Source of the DNA: CAZJLN01 sp964540765
GTDB lineage: Bacteria > Chloroflexota > Anaerolineae > Anaerolineales > Anaerolineaceae
DNA: 64,000 bases
Direction: 5' to 3'
Assembly (NCBI GenBank): GCA_964540765.1
Contig: CAZINW010000006.1
Location: forward strand, 1 to 64,000
Shown: positions 17,090-24,651 of the stretch, in pieces
Layout: each line of letters opens with the position of its first letter
Numbering within the stretch: position 1 is the stretch's first letter
Translations under genes and position numbers: made by a program
Notes under the pieces: generated by a model
Database searches by the model: none
Told to the model about the DNA's origin: nothing
Seen by the model: the letters and a program-made list of their open reading frames with translations, nothing else

Positions 17090-18070
17090 ATGCAAACCTT
17101 TTTACACGGCCGTGATTTGATCGGCGACTTGGATTTCAGTAAGGAAGAGGTCGAAACTGTCCTGGACGTAGCCTGGGACTTGAAGCGCAAGCGCGCCCTC
17201 AATGAACCGCATGCCTACCTGCGCGATAAGGTACTGGCGATGCTGTTCTTCTTCAGCAGCACACGCACGCGCGGGTCTTTTGAAGCCGGCATGGCGCAGC
17301 TTGGTGGACACGCCGCTTTCATTGAAAGCAAATCCACCCAGATCGCTCATGGGGATACTGCCAAGGAGATCGGTGAGATTTTCGGACGCTATTTTGACGG
17401 CATCGCCATCCGCCACTGCGATTGGCAATTGGGCAACCCCTATTTGAATGAAGTAGCCAAATATGCGCGTGTGCCGGTTTTGAACATGCAGTGCGATATT
17501 TATCACCCTTTCCAATGCCTGGCAGACCTGATGACCATCATGGAAAAGAAGGGCAGGGACCTGCGCCGCAAGAAGATCGTGGTTTCATGGGCGTACGCCG
17601 CCTCCTACCTCAAGCCCATTTCCGTGCCGCAGTCGCTCATCCTGCAGATGCCGCGCTTTGGCATGGATGTGGTGCTCTCCTATCCAAAGGAATTCAAGCT
17701 GATGCCTGAAATTGAAGACCAGGCACGCGAGCAGGCGCACAAGTTCCGCACCGGTTTTGAGATCGTGCATGACATGAACGAGGGCATCAAAGGCGCGGAT
17801 GTGGTCTATGCCAAGAGCTGGGGACCGCTGCTCACCACCAGTGATGGGGCAGAGGGCAAGGCAATCCAGGATTCTTACAAGGATTGGCTCATGGACGGGC
17901 GCAGGATGAGACTGGCGGCTGAGGATGCCATCTACATGCACCCGCTGCCGGCAGACCGCAACGTTGAAGTCACCAATGAAGTCATGGACGGACCGCACTC
18001 GGTGGTCTATGATGAGGCAGAAAACCGCCTGCATGCCCAGAAAGCCGTGATGGCACTGACGATGGGATAA
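17090..18070 (+). CDS. YgeW/AOTCase-like (knotted) carbamoyltransferase
   Basis: 326-residue transcarbamylase often labelled ornithine carbamoyltransferase, but its motifs fit the knotted group (YgeW, acetyl- and succinyl-ornithine transcarbamylases): STRTRGSFE, ESKSTQIAHGDTAKE, NMQCDIYHPFQCLADL, and the proline-containing loop SYLKPISVPQS that forms the knot in that group, then VYAKSWGPLL and MHPLPADR. The SMG loop typical of true ornithine carbamoyltransferases is absent. The acceptor is unknown; characterised relatives use N-acylornithines, and YgeW-type enzymes have been tied to purine/oxamate degradation. Strong Shine-Dalgarno AGGAGAT. It pairs with the divergent ATCase-like gene upstream; both may serve one pathway. 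Confidence 0.82.
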   Translation: MQTFLHGRDLIGDLDFSKEEVETVLDVAWDLKRKRALNEPHAYLRDKVLAMLFFFSSTRTRGSFEAGMAQLGGHAAFIESKSTQIAHGDTAKEIGEIFGRYFDGIAIRHCDWQLGNPYLNEVAKYARVPVLNMQCDIYHPFQCLADLMTIMEKKGRDLRRKKIVVSWAYAASYLKPISVPQSLILQMPRFGMDVVLSYPKEFKLMPEIEDQAREQAHKFRTGFEIVHDMNEGIKGADVVYAKSWGPLLTTSDGAEGKAIQDSYKDWLMDGRRMRLAAEDAIYMHPLPADRNVEVTNEVMDGPHSVVYDEAENRLHAQKAVMALTMG

Positions 18071-18101
18071 TACTTGTCATCCTGTAAGTTTTAGATATTA
18101 G

Positions 18102-18128
18102 GAGTTGCCTGAATTGGGCAGCTCTTTT
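18102..18128 (+). terminator. Terminator after the second carbamoyltransferase
   Basis: GAGTTGCC (18102-18109), loop TGAATTG, GGCAGCTC (18117-18124; one G-U pair), then TTTT. Confidence 0.7.
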
Positions 18129-18250
18129 ACAACAAGGTTCTTCCTTTGTTCGAGCCGGTGTCTTCACCGAGCGAGAGAGTTGACCCGTGGTCTCCAAAAA
18201 TTTCCTGCGCAAGTTTATGCCTTGATACTGTTTTAAATGTTCATGGCAAG

Positions 18251-18289
18251 GTCAGGTCGAAGACCTGACTGTCGGGTATAAAACCCGAC
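18251..18289. repeat. Tandem REP-like hairpins
   Basis: Two adjacent perfect hairpins: GTCAGGTC GAA GACCTGAC (18251-18269) and GTCGGGT ATAAA ACCCGAC (18271-18289). They lie between the carbamoyltransferase terminator and the regulator promoter. The rest of 18130-18250 shows no gene. Confidence 0.75.
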
Positions 18290-18303
18290 CTACTTGAATC
18301 ATC

Positions 18304-18331
18304 TTGACAAATTGCTCACAGAGTGTAAAAT
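18304..18331 (+). promoter_or_regulatory. Promoter of the ribbon-helix-helix gene
   Basis: TTGACA (18304-18309), 16-base spacer, TAAAAT (18326-18331; five of six). Confidence 0.7.
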
Positions 18332-18332
18332 A

Positions 18333-18358
18333 CATCCATATACCATCCATATAGATGG
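18333..18358. promoter_or_regulatory. Candidate operator: 11-bp-period direct repeats with a palindrome
   Basis: CATCCATATA occurs at 18333-18342 and 18344-18353, exactly one helical turn apart, and the second copy lies within the inverted repeat CCATC-6-GATGG (18343-18358). It covers the expected transcription start and ends just before the ribosome binding site. Ribbon-helix-helix dimers often bind such tandem short sites side by side, so autoregulation is likely. Confidence 0.55.
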
Positions 18359-18372
18359 TGAGGAGATGAATG

Positions 18373-18759
18373 ATGAACGAATCAGAAAAGATCACGATCA
18401 ATATGGGCATGGTGGACCTGGGGCGCATTGACCTGCTGGTGGAGGAAGGTTTCTATGGCAATCGCACCGATTTCATCCGCACTGCCATCCGCAACCAGCT
18501 GGATAAGCACTCCGATGAGGTGGCACATGTCGCCAGCCGGCGCGACATGGTGATTGGCTCACTTATTTACTCCCGCAAGGAGTTGGAACAATTAAAAGCC
18601 AAGGATGAAAAGCTGAATATCAAGGTGATCGGACTCTTCATTCTGTCGCAGGACGTGACACCTGAGCTGGCGCTGGCAACCATTGAGTCGGTGGTGGTGC
18701 ATGGCGCCTTCAAAGCGCCGGATGATGTCAAGGCGGCGCTGGCGGAGAGGCTGAGGTAA
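18373..18759 (+). CDS. CopG-type ribbon-helix-helix regulator with C-terminal domain
   Basis: 128 residues. The N-terminal 45 residues fit a ribbon-helix-helix DNA-binding fold: strand KITINMG, helix VDLGRIDLLVEEG, turn FYGNRTDFIRTAIRNQLDKH (the YGNRTDFIRxAIR pattern is typical). The remaining about 80 residues form a separate domain (IGSLIYSRKELEQL, IKVIGLFILSQDVTPELALATIESVVVHGAF) that I do not assign; similar tails occur on RHH proteins in Chloroflexota and may sense a ligand or oligomerise. Two ATGs are adjacent (18370, 18373); spacing from AGGAG favours the second. No toxin gene follows, so this is not an obvious antitoxin. It has its own promoter and probable operator. Confidence 0.85.
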   Translation: MNESEKITINMGMVDLGRIDLLVEEGFYGNRTDFIRTAIRNQLDKHSDEVAHVASRRDMVIGSLIYSRKELEQLKAKDEKLNIKVIGLFILSQDVTPELALATIESVVVHGAFKAPDDVKAALAERLR

Positions 18760-18780
18760 GGGCGCTGTTAAGATCGGGGA

Positions 18781-18933
18781 ATTGCCATCGCGAGGAATAT
18801 CATCCCGGTTCCTTTCTGGGGCGAAGCAATCTCAGGTTTTGGAAAATGAGATCGCTATACTGCGTACCCCGCTCCGCTCTGCGTCCCTGTGGGATTGAAA
18901 TGGGAATGACACGAAAGGTTTTTCAACACCCTC
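18781..18933. repeat. Dispersed MITE-like element, copy 1 (153 bp)
   Basis: Nearly identical to 34801-34986: the 94 bases 18791-18884 differ at one position, and the last 43 bases (18891-18933) are identical. The left end is a decayed form of TGTCATTGCGAG and the right end reads GGGAATGAC, giving short inverted ends. An internal imperfect hairpin pairs GCAATCTC with GAGATCGC. No transposase inside. Confidence 0.8.
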
Positions 18934-19024
18934 GACAATTTGTGTCCCTCGACAATTTGCTTGCATGACAATTTGCTTGCACAACAATTTGTGTCGACAA
19001 TTTGTGTCGACAATTTGCTTGCAC
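18931..19024. repeat. ACAATTTG tandem array next to element copy 1
   Basis: Six copies of the core ACAATTTG separated by GTGTCG/C, GCTTGCA or related spacers, with unit lengths of about 13 to 19 bases. It begins at the right end of the dispersed element and runs into the rpsO promoter, whose -35 region falls in the last unit. Confidence 0.85.
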
Positions 19025-19046
19025 ATTCTTCATTCTCTGGTATAAT
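19019..19046 (+). promoter_or_regulatory. rpsO-pnp promoter
   Basis: Perfect TATAAT at 19041-19046. The -35 (TTGCAC, 19019-19024) lies in the last unit of the tandem array with a 16-base spacer. A leader of about 80 bases follows, with a short CTGGC/GCCAG fold before the Shine-Dalgarno. Confidence 0.55.
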
Positions 19047-19131
19047 CTTAGATTGTGACTGGTCCGGTCGTCGGTTCGTGAGTGCTGGCGGCCAGGAGAC
19101 CTGCATAAGAAATATTTTAGGAGCAGATGTC

Positions 19132-19404
19132 ATGTCGTTAACATTGGAAGAAAAATCAGAGATCATCAAGAATTTTGAGCGCCACGAGGGCGATTCTGGC
19201 TCACCTGAAGTTCAAATTGCTTTGCTGACCAAACGTATTCAACAGCTCACCGAGCACCTGCGCGTGAACAAACACGATGAAAGTTCCCGCCGTGGGCTGC
19301 TTAAAATGGTCGGTCAGCGCCGCCGGCTGCTGACTTACCTGCGTCAGAAGGATTACGACCGGTTCCTGACTCTGACCGACGCCCTCAACATTCGCAAGAA
19401 ATAA
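19132..19404 (+). CDS. rpsO: Ribosomal protein S15
   Basis: 30S protein that binds the 16S rRNA central domain. 90 residues, standard length. Conserved signatures: GDSGSPEVQIALLTKRIQQLTEHL and the RRGLLKMVGQRRRLLTYL basic segment that contacts rRNA. The frame is open upstream, but the ATG at 19132 is chosen because it begins the family N-terminus (MSLTLEEKSEII) 8 bases after AGGAG. It lies directly upstream of pnp, the classical bacterial arrangement. Confidence 0.97.
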   Translation: MSLTLEEKSEIIKNFERHEGDSGSPEVQIALLTKRIQQLTEHLRVNKHDESSRRGLLKMVGQRRRLLTYLRQKDYDRFLTLTDALNIRKK

Positions 19405-19432
19405 GTGCTTTCGACTGTTTGAAGGGGATCAA

Positions 19433-19483
19433 CCGCAGATGCAATTTCCGGAGGCTGATGCGCCGGGAATTGCCCACCTGCGG
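19433..19483 (+). promoter_or_regulatory. Long hairpin in the rpsO-pnp spacer
   Basis: Stem made of CCGCAG/CTGCGG (19433-19438 with 19478-19483), GCAATT/AATTGC and CCGG/CCGG, loop of 11 bases; T-rich sequence follows. It may partly terminate rpsO transcription or be an RNase III-type processing site, as known for E. coli rpsO-pnp. Confidence 0.6.
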
Positions 19484-19525
19484 ATTTTGCATATTAATTT
19501 TTATTAGGCTGCATCAGTCGGGTAT

Positions 19526-19563
19526 TGAAATTTGCTGAGAAAAGCCTTTCTCGCCGGATTTCA
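19526..19563 (+). promoter_or_regulatory. Second hairpin before pnp
   Basis: TGAAAT/ATTTCA (19526-19531 with 19558-19563) closes an inner GAGAAA/TTTCTC stem (19537-19542 with 19547-19552). It ends 38 bases before the pnp start, suiting feedback control of pnp mRNA. Confidence 0.5.
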
Positions 19564-19601
19564 GTTCCTGACCTGGTGGGCAAACAACTGAAAAGGAAAA
19601 A

Positions 19602-21863
19602 ATGAAACCAGAACCAAAATTTTATTCAACCAGGCTGGGTGATAGGGACGTTACCTTTGAAACTGGTCGACTTGCCCTGCAGGCTGGCGGTTCCGTCACG
19701 CTGCGCCAGGGAGACAGTATCATCTTTGCCGCCGCCACCATGGGTGAGGTGCGCGAAGGCACTGACTTCTTCCCACTGACCGTGGACTATGAAGAGCGCA
19801 TGTATGCCGGCGGACGCATCCCCGGTTCGTTCTTCCGCCGTGAAGGGCGCCCGAGCACGGATGCCACCCTGGTGGCACGCCTGACAGACCGTCCCCTGCG
19901 CCCGCTCTTCCCGGAGGGGATGCGCAATGAAGTGCAGGTCGTGCTCATGTCGCTCTCCGCAGACACCGAAAATCCACTAGATATCCTCGCGATCAACGCT
20001 GCTTCGGCAGCCCTGATGATCTCCGACATCCCCTGGGGTGGCCCGGTGGGCGCAGTGCGCATCGGCTATGTCGATGACAAACTGGTGGTGAACCCCACCT
20101 TCCAGGAGATGGAAGTCTCCGGTCTTGACCTGCGCGTGGCTGGCACCCGCCAAGCCATTTTGATGGTGGAATGCGGCGCCAACCAGGTCACCGAGACCCT
20201 CATGGTTGAAGCCCTCGAGCTGGCACACCGCTCCATCCAACCAATCATTGACCTGCAGGAGCAGATGGCACGTGAGCTCGGCAAGCCCAAATGTGAGCTT
20301 GTTTACTATGTGCGGGATGCATTGCTGAAAGTCCAGGCAGAAAGCGCCATCAAAGAGCGCCTGACTGCCATTCTCGATCAGCCGTACAGCAAGGAAAACT
20401 TGTATGGTGGCATCAGACTGCTCAAGGATGCCTACCTTGAAGAAATGACCACAGGCACAGAAGAAGATCCAGTCAGCAAAGAGGCTCTTTCGGTTGCCTT
20501 TGAAGAGGCTGAACGGAAGATCATTCGTGACCGTATTCTCTATGACAACAAGCGCCCGGATAACCGCACCCCTGAACAGGTTCGTGACATTTATTGCGAA
20601 GTGGACATCAGCCCGCGTGCGCATGGCTCCGGTCTGTTCACCCGTGGTGAAACCCAGGTGCTCACACTGGCAACCCTCGGCACCCCCAAGGAAGCCCAGG
20701 AATTGGACAGCCTGGTCCAAAACGAGGTCAAGCGCTACATGCACCATTACAATTTCCCGGGCTACTGCACCGGCGAAGTCAAACGCGTTGGCAGTCAATC
20801 CCGCCGTGAGATCGGGCATGGTGCCCTGGCGGAACGTGCCCTCGTGCCGGTGCTCCCCGACGAAAAAACCTTCCCTTATACCTTGCGCTTGGTCTCAGAA
20901 GTGATGGGCTCGAATGGCTCATCCTCCATGGCATCCGTATGCGGCTCCACCCTGGCGCTGATGGACACGGGTGTCCCGATCACAGCACCGGTTTCCGGTG
21001 TGGCGATGGGTCTGGTCATGGAAGGCGATAAATACGTCATCCTGACCGACATCCTCGGCACCGAAGATCACCTCGGCGATATGGATTTCAAAGTGACCGG
21101 CACCACGCATGGCATCACTGCCCTGCAAATGGATATCAAGGTCAGCGGCATTACCTCTGCCATCATGGCAGAGGCTTTGGAGCGCGCCCGCGTGGCACGT
21201 CTGAGCATCCTCGATAAGATGCTGGCTGTCATTCCTGAGCCCAATAAATCCTTGAAACCGCATGCCCCGCGCATCGAAGTGGTGAAAGTGCCGATTGACA
21301 AGATTGGTGCGATCATCGGCCCAGGTGGAAAGAACATTCGCGCCCTGCAGGAAGAGACCAACACGAAGATCGATATCGATGATGATGGTTCGGTTTTCAT
21401 CGCTGCCTTTGACGGTGTCGGCTTTGAAGAAGCCCGTGACCGCATCCTGGCATTGACCGAGACACCTGAAATTGGTCGTATTTACACTGGCAAGTGCGTG
21501 CGTGTGACCGATTTTGGCGCATTCATTGAGATTCTCCCTGGCTTGGACGGATTGGTACATATTTCGCAGCTTGCCAGCGAACGCATTGCCAAGGTCGAGG
21601 ACGTGGTCAATCTCGGAGATGAGCTGACTGTGATGGTGATCGATATCAGTGCTGACGGCAAGATCCGTTTATCCCGCAAGGCATTGCTGGAAGGCTGGAC
21701 GGCTGAAGAGGCACGTGAACACGACAATGCCAACCGCAGCAAGAGCAGTGGGGGCGGGAGCCGCTCCGGCAGCCATGGTAGTGGCGACCGGCGCAGCGGC
21801 GGTTCCAACCGCGGTGGCGGGGATCGCCGTAGCAGCGGTGGAAGCCGAAACGATAAAAGTTAA
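19602..21863 (+). CDS. pnp: Polyribonucleotide nucleotidyltransferase (PNPase)
   Basis: Phosphorolytic 3'-5' exoribonuclease of RNA turnover. 753 residues in the expected order: first RNase PH domain (with GSFFRREGRPS), linker helices, second RNase PH domain (FTRGETQVLTLATLGT; GSNGSSSMASVCG), KH domain with GPGGKNIRALQ near 571-585, and S1 domain from about 624 (DFGAFIEILPGLDGLVHISQL). The last about 45 residues are a Gly/Ser/Arg-rich, RGG-like tail, longer than in most bacteria, which could add RNA affinity. ATG at 19602 follows AAAAGGA. It follows rpsO and is followed by a strong terminator. Confidence 0.97.
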   Translation: MKPEPKFYSTRLGDRDVTFETGRLALQAGGSVTLRQGDSIIFAAATMGEVREGTDFFPLTVDYEERMYAGGRIPGSFFRREGRPSTDATLVARLTDRPLRPLFPEGMRNEVQVVLMSLSADTENPLDILAINAASAALMISDIPWGGPVGAVRIGYVDDKLVVNPTFQEMEVSGLDLRVAGTRQAILMVECGANQVTETLMVEALELAHRSIQPIIDLQEQMARELGKPKCELVYYVRDALLKVQAESAIKERLTAILDQPYSKENLYGGIRLLKDAYLEEMTTGTEEDPVSKEALSVAFEEAERKIIRDRILYDNKRPDNRTPEQVRDIYCEVDISPRAHGSGLFTRGETQVLTLATLGTPKEAQELDSLVQNEVKRYMHHYNFPGYCTGEVKRVGSQSRREIGHGALAERALVPVLPDEKTFPYTLRLVSEVMGSNGSSSMASVCGSTLALMDTGVPITAPVSGVAMGLVMEGDKYVILTDILGTEDHLGDMDFKVTGTTHGITALQMDIKVSGITSAIMAEALERARVARLSILDKMLAVIPEPNKSLKPHAPRIEVVKVPIDKIGAIIGPGGKNIRALQEETNTKIDIDDDGSVFIAAFDGVGFEEARDRILALTETPEIGRIYTGKCVRVTDFGAFIEILPGLDGLVHISQLASERIAKVEDVVNLGDELTVMVIDISADGKIRLSRKALLEGWTAEEAREHDNANRSKSSGGGSRSGSHGSGDRRSGGSNRGGGDRRSSGGSRNDKS

Positions 21864-21881
21864 GATTAGAGTTTTTTGAGC

Positions 21882-21915
21882 GCAGGGACATGGTATGCCG
21901 TGTCCCTGCTTTTTT
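21882..21915 (+). terminator. Terminator after pnp
   Basis: GCAGGGACA (21882-21890), 10-base loop, TGTCCCTGC (21901-21909), TTTTTT. Strong intrinsic terminator. Confidence 0.92.
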
Positions 21916-21960
21916 AATTTTGAATACTTGCAAGTTGACAAAGGCTCATAAACAAAAGTA

Positions 21961-21982
21961 AGGGCGACGCCTGCGTCGCCCT
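21961..21982. repeat. Perfect 10-bp REP-like palindrome
   Basis: AGGGCGACGC CT GCGTCGCCCT. The surrounding 21916-22100 holds no gene that I can support. Confidence 0.8.
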
Positions 21983-22100
21983 AAATTCTTCTTGAGGTCA
22001 GGTTTCCAAACCCGAAAAAATAATTCACCCCTTTATGCGGTCTGCTTATCAGACGAATTTGATTGTGTTGTATAATGAAATGAGTATTGCGGTAAATTAG

Positions 22101-22150
22101 TAGGGGCGATCGGTAAAATGCCAGCAGTTTTCTGGTACCGGTCGCTCCTA
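22101..22150. repeat. Long REP-like hairpin
   Basis: TAGGGGCGATCGGTA (22101-22115) pairs with TACCGGTCGCTCCTA (22136-22150) with two G-U positions; an inner CCAG/CTGG lies in the loop. Lies just past the stop of the minus-strand murE-like gene and could also end its transcript. Confidence 0.75.
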
Positions 22151-22177
22151 TGAGTCTATTTGCGCCCAGCATGATTG

Positions 22178-23746
22178 TTACCTATTTTGTGTTGGCAGAA
22201 AAGGCATTTCCGGACCCTGCAGGTTGAGCAACTCCGCCAGGGCAGCCCGCATGGCGATCCGATCATCCCAGGGATATTCGGTGCTGCCAAAGCACATGGA
22301 TTGCTCATGCCCCTTGCCGCAGGCGATCACCAGGTCGCCAGGTTCTGCCAACTGAACAGCGAAGCGAATGGCATCCGCCCGATCGGGTATGCGCCAGAAG
22401 GTTTCTCCCTCCATGCCCCCCTTTGCTTCAGCCGCCTCTGCCATGTCCCTTAGGATGGCATCAAGGGATTCTGTGCGCGGGTCTTCCGCGGTCAGGATGG
22501 CCAGATCTGCATTTTCAATGGAGACTTGCGGCATCATGCGCCTTTTCTCGCGGTCGCGCAAACCGGCTGAGCCAAAGACCGCGATCACCTTGCCAGTAGT
22601 CAACTCGCGGGCAGTCTCCAATGCGCGCAGGAGTCCATTGGGCGTGTGCGCAAAGTCCACGATGGCAGTGAAATCCTGTCCCAGATTGATGCGTTCCATC
22701 CTACCTGGTACACCAGGCATCTCTGCGAGTGCCCGCAGGGCAGCCTCCAGGGGAACGCCCAGCCGTAATACGCAGGCAGACAGGGCTGCCAGGCTGTTGG
22801 AAACGTTGTAAATCCCGATCAAAGGGGTTCTGACCTGCGCTGTTTGCCCGTTAATGTGGCAGTGGTAGGTGAGCATCTCCGGAGTATTGCTGACCTCTTC
22901 CGCCCAGGCGTCGGCTTCGTTTATCATGCTGTAGGTGACTTGGTCTGGCGGTGAGACGCGCTTGAGATATTCATAGGAGCGATCGTCCTTGTTCAAGATG
23001 GCTGTGCGGATGTTGCCGTGGGGTTTTGGCGGGGTCTGTGCCAGCCCGCGGAAGAGCAGCCCTTTGGCTTCCAGGTAAGCCTGGTAAGAGCCGTGAAAAT
23101 CCAGGTGTTCATGGGTGACATTGGTGACAACCGCCAGGTCGTAGTCACAGGCGATCACACGCCCCTGCGTCAGTCCATGCGAGGTGGTTTCGAGGACAAC
23201 ATGTGTCATACCAGCCTCGACCATGCGTGCCAGGTACGCCTGGATCTCGGGCGCATCCGGGGTGGTGACGTGAAACCCGGTGTCCAGTGCTTCATCGCCA
23301 ATGACCGCGCTGACGGTGGAGATCATGCCGGCTTTGATGCCAGCCTTGAGCAGCATCTGGTGGATTATCATGGTGGTGGTGGTCTTGCCATCGGTGCCAG
23401 TAACGCCGATGACAATCAGTTTGCGTGCAGGGAAGTCATGCAAGGCGGCTGCCAAGGTTGCCATGGCATATTTTGTATCACCAGCGACCTGGATGTAGGG
23501 GACGTCACAGGCGATCCCATCCTGGTTGCCCATCACCGCCACAGCCCCATTGGCGATCGCCTGGGGGATGAAGCGGTGCCCGTCCGTTTGCCCGCCGCTG
23601 ATGGCAGCGAAGAGGTCACCGGGCTTCACCTGGCGCGAATCGAGTGCCACACCGCTGATCTCAATCTCTGGAACAGGTGAAAGTACTTCAACCGGTATTT
23701 TTGAAAAAAGCATGGAAAGGGATTTAACTTCGGTTGGGCTCATCAT
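22178..23746 (-). CDS. murE: MurE-like UDP-MurNAc-tripeptide synthetase
   Basis: ATP-dependent Mur ligase adding the third amino acid to UDP-MurNAc-L-Ala-D-Glu. 522 residues: N-terminal UDP-MurNAc domain (VALDSRQVKPGDLFAAI), central ATPase with GVTGTDGKTTTT near 114-125, ETTSHGL, NVTHEHLDFHGS, and the C-terminal domain with VDFAHTPN, GSAGLRDREKR and GKGHE. The selectivity motif, DNPR in meso-diaminopimelate enzymes, reads EDPR here, keeping the Arg that recognises the second carboxylate but changing the Asn. Stand-alone location without other mur genes. The substrate could be diaminopimelate or another diamino acid; the ligase identity is firm. Confidence 0.9.
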   Translation of the reverse strand: MMSPTEVKSLSMLFSKIPVEVLSPVPEIEISGVALDSRQVKPGDLFAAISGGQTDGHRFIPQAIANGAVAVMGNQDGIACDVPYIQVAGDTKYAMATLAAALHDFPARKLIVIGVTGTDGKTTTTMIIHQMLLKAGIKAGMISTVSAVIGDEALDTGFHVTTPDAPEIQAYLARMVEAGMTHVVLETTSHGLTQGRVIACDYDLAVVTNVTHEHLDFHGSYQAYLEAKGLLFRGLAQTPPKPHGNIRTAILNKDDRSYEYLKRVSPPDQVTYSMINEADAWAEEVSNTPEMLTYHCHINGQTAQVRTPLIGIYNVSNSLAALSACVLRLGVPLEAALRALAEMPGVPGRMERINLGQDFTAIVDFAHTPNGLLRALETARELTTGKVIAVFGSAGLRDREKRRMMPQVSIENADLAILTAEDPRTESLDAILRDMAEAAEAKGGMEGETFWRIPDRADAIRFAVQLAEPGDLVIACGKGHEQSMCFGSTEYPWDDRIAMRAALAELLNLQGPEMPFLPTQNR

Positions 23747-23812
23747 AACTCCTCAAAGAGCACTCAAGGATTATTTTTGTAGGCAGACAGATTGCTGCGA
23801 GGGATTATAACA

Positions 23813-24448
23813 TCATCCCTGGAGATAGCGATGTTCCAGCCAGACAGAAAGCGCCATCAGGCAGCCCCACAGGAGCAGGGCGCTCAACCCCAACCCGGTG
23901 GCGCTGCGCACATCCATGCCCCACAGGCGGGTAACTTCCGTCTGCAGTTCCACGGCTGCCAGGGTGGCATCCTCTGGTTCTCCAGTCGCATCGGCGAAGC
24001 CAAGCGAGATCCACAGCCTGCCCTTGTAGCTGCCGACCTGGTCCGTGGAAATCTGCCATGATAGAAGGGTTTCGTGATCATTCTCCAGCAAGGTTTGCAC
24101 ATATCCCTGGGGCGTTTGCTGCAGACCTACAAAAGCCAGTTCAGCCATGACAGGATGCGCATAGTCGCCTGCCTCATCTTGCGATTGACTGGCACTTAGC
24201 CTGAGATTAACCTCAGCCTCTTCTCCTGCCTTCAATTCAGCAGGCCAGGAAAGATATATATCAACCGGTCTGGTCGTTTTGAATTCCTTGCCTAAGTCTG
24301 TGATCGCCAGGGTGCCTGCCGGGAGGGTGAGCGTATGCTGATTGCGCACACCCGGGATCAAGCGCCAACTGAGCAGGACGGCTGCAAAGACCAGGCAGAT
24401 CAAGCCCAAAACAAGGGGAATTTTGTGGAAAAAGCAAAGTTTTTTCAC
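23813..24448 (-). CDS. Membrane protein of unknown function, third gene of lctP cluster
   Basis: About 210 residues with one N-terminal hydrophobic helix (IPLVLGLICLVFAAVLLSW) and one near the C-terminus (GLGLSALLLWGCLMALSVWL); between them is an approximately 135-residue extracytoplasmic domain rich in beta strands (ITDLGKEF, DIYLSWPAEL, AEVNLRLSAS), perhaps Ig-like. The frame is open to 24475, but a GTG at 24448 overlaps the stop of the preceding small gene (GTGA) and begins a better N-terminus (KKLCFFHK), so I use it. Gene order suggests cotranscription after the lactate permease. I do not recognise the family. Confidence 0.65.
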   Translation of the reverse strand: MKKLCFFHKIPLVLGLICLVFAAVLLSWRLIPGVRNQHTLTLPAGTLAITDLGKEFKTTRPVDIYLSWPAELKAGEEAEVNLRLSASQSQDEAGDYAHPVMAELAFVGLQQTPQGYVQTLLENDHETLLSWQISTDQVGSYKGRLWISLGFADATGEPEDATLAAVELQTEVTRLWGMDVRSATGLGLSALLLWGCLMALSVWLEHRYLQG

Positions 24449-24636
24449 CCTGCCAACATTAGCAGGACAAAGCAAAAGCCGATTAAGCTGCCGCTAAGGA
24501 TGGACAGCCAGTCAAGATGGGTTGTTAAGGCAAAATAAAGCACAAAGGGCAGCAGAACTTCAAGCCAGAGCACAGCAGACCGCACTTTTGCCTGGTTTTT
24601 TCGGAGTTTGCTGCTGAGTAGGGATCTGCCTGCCAT
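24445..24636 (-). CDS. Small two-helix membrane protein
   Basis: 63 residues: a basic N-terminus (SKLRKNQAKVR) and two hydrophobic helices (LWLEVLLPFVLYFAL and ILSGSLIGFCFVLLML). It begins 15 bases after the lctP stop and its stop overlaps the next gene by 4 bases, so it is placed as in an operon. No known family; it could be an accessory subunit of the permease. Confidence 0.6.
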   Translation of the reverse strand: MAGRSLLSSKLRKNQAKVRSAVLWLEVLLPFVLYFALTTHLDWLSILSGSLIGFCFVLLMLAG

Positions 24637-24651
24637 GATTTCGTCCTTTTT

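Noticed and set aside
18130..18250. tRNA-like GTTCGAGCC stretch
   Set aside because: No acceptor or anticodon stems can be drawn around it.
18931..19024. Possible CRISPR array
   Set aside because: Repeats are short (about 8 bp core), spacers are repeats of each other, and no cas genes are near.
21649..21941. Open frames on both strands across the 3' end of pnp
   Set aside because: They are produced by the Gly/Ser/Arg-rich, low-complexity tail of PNPase.
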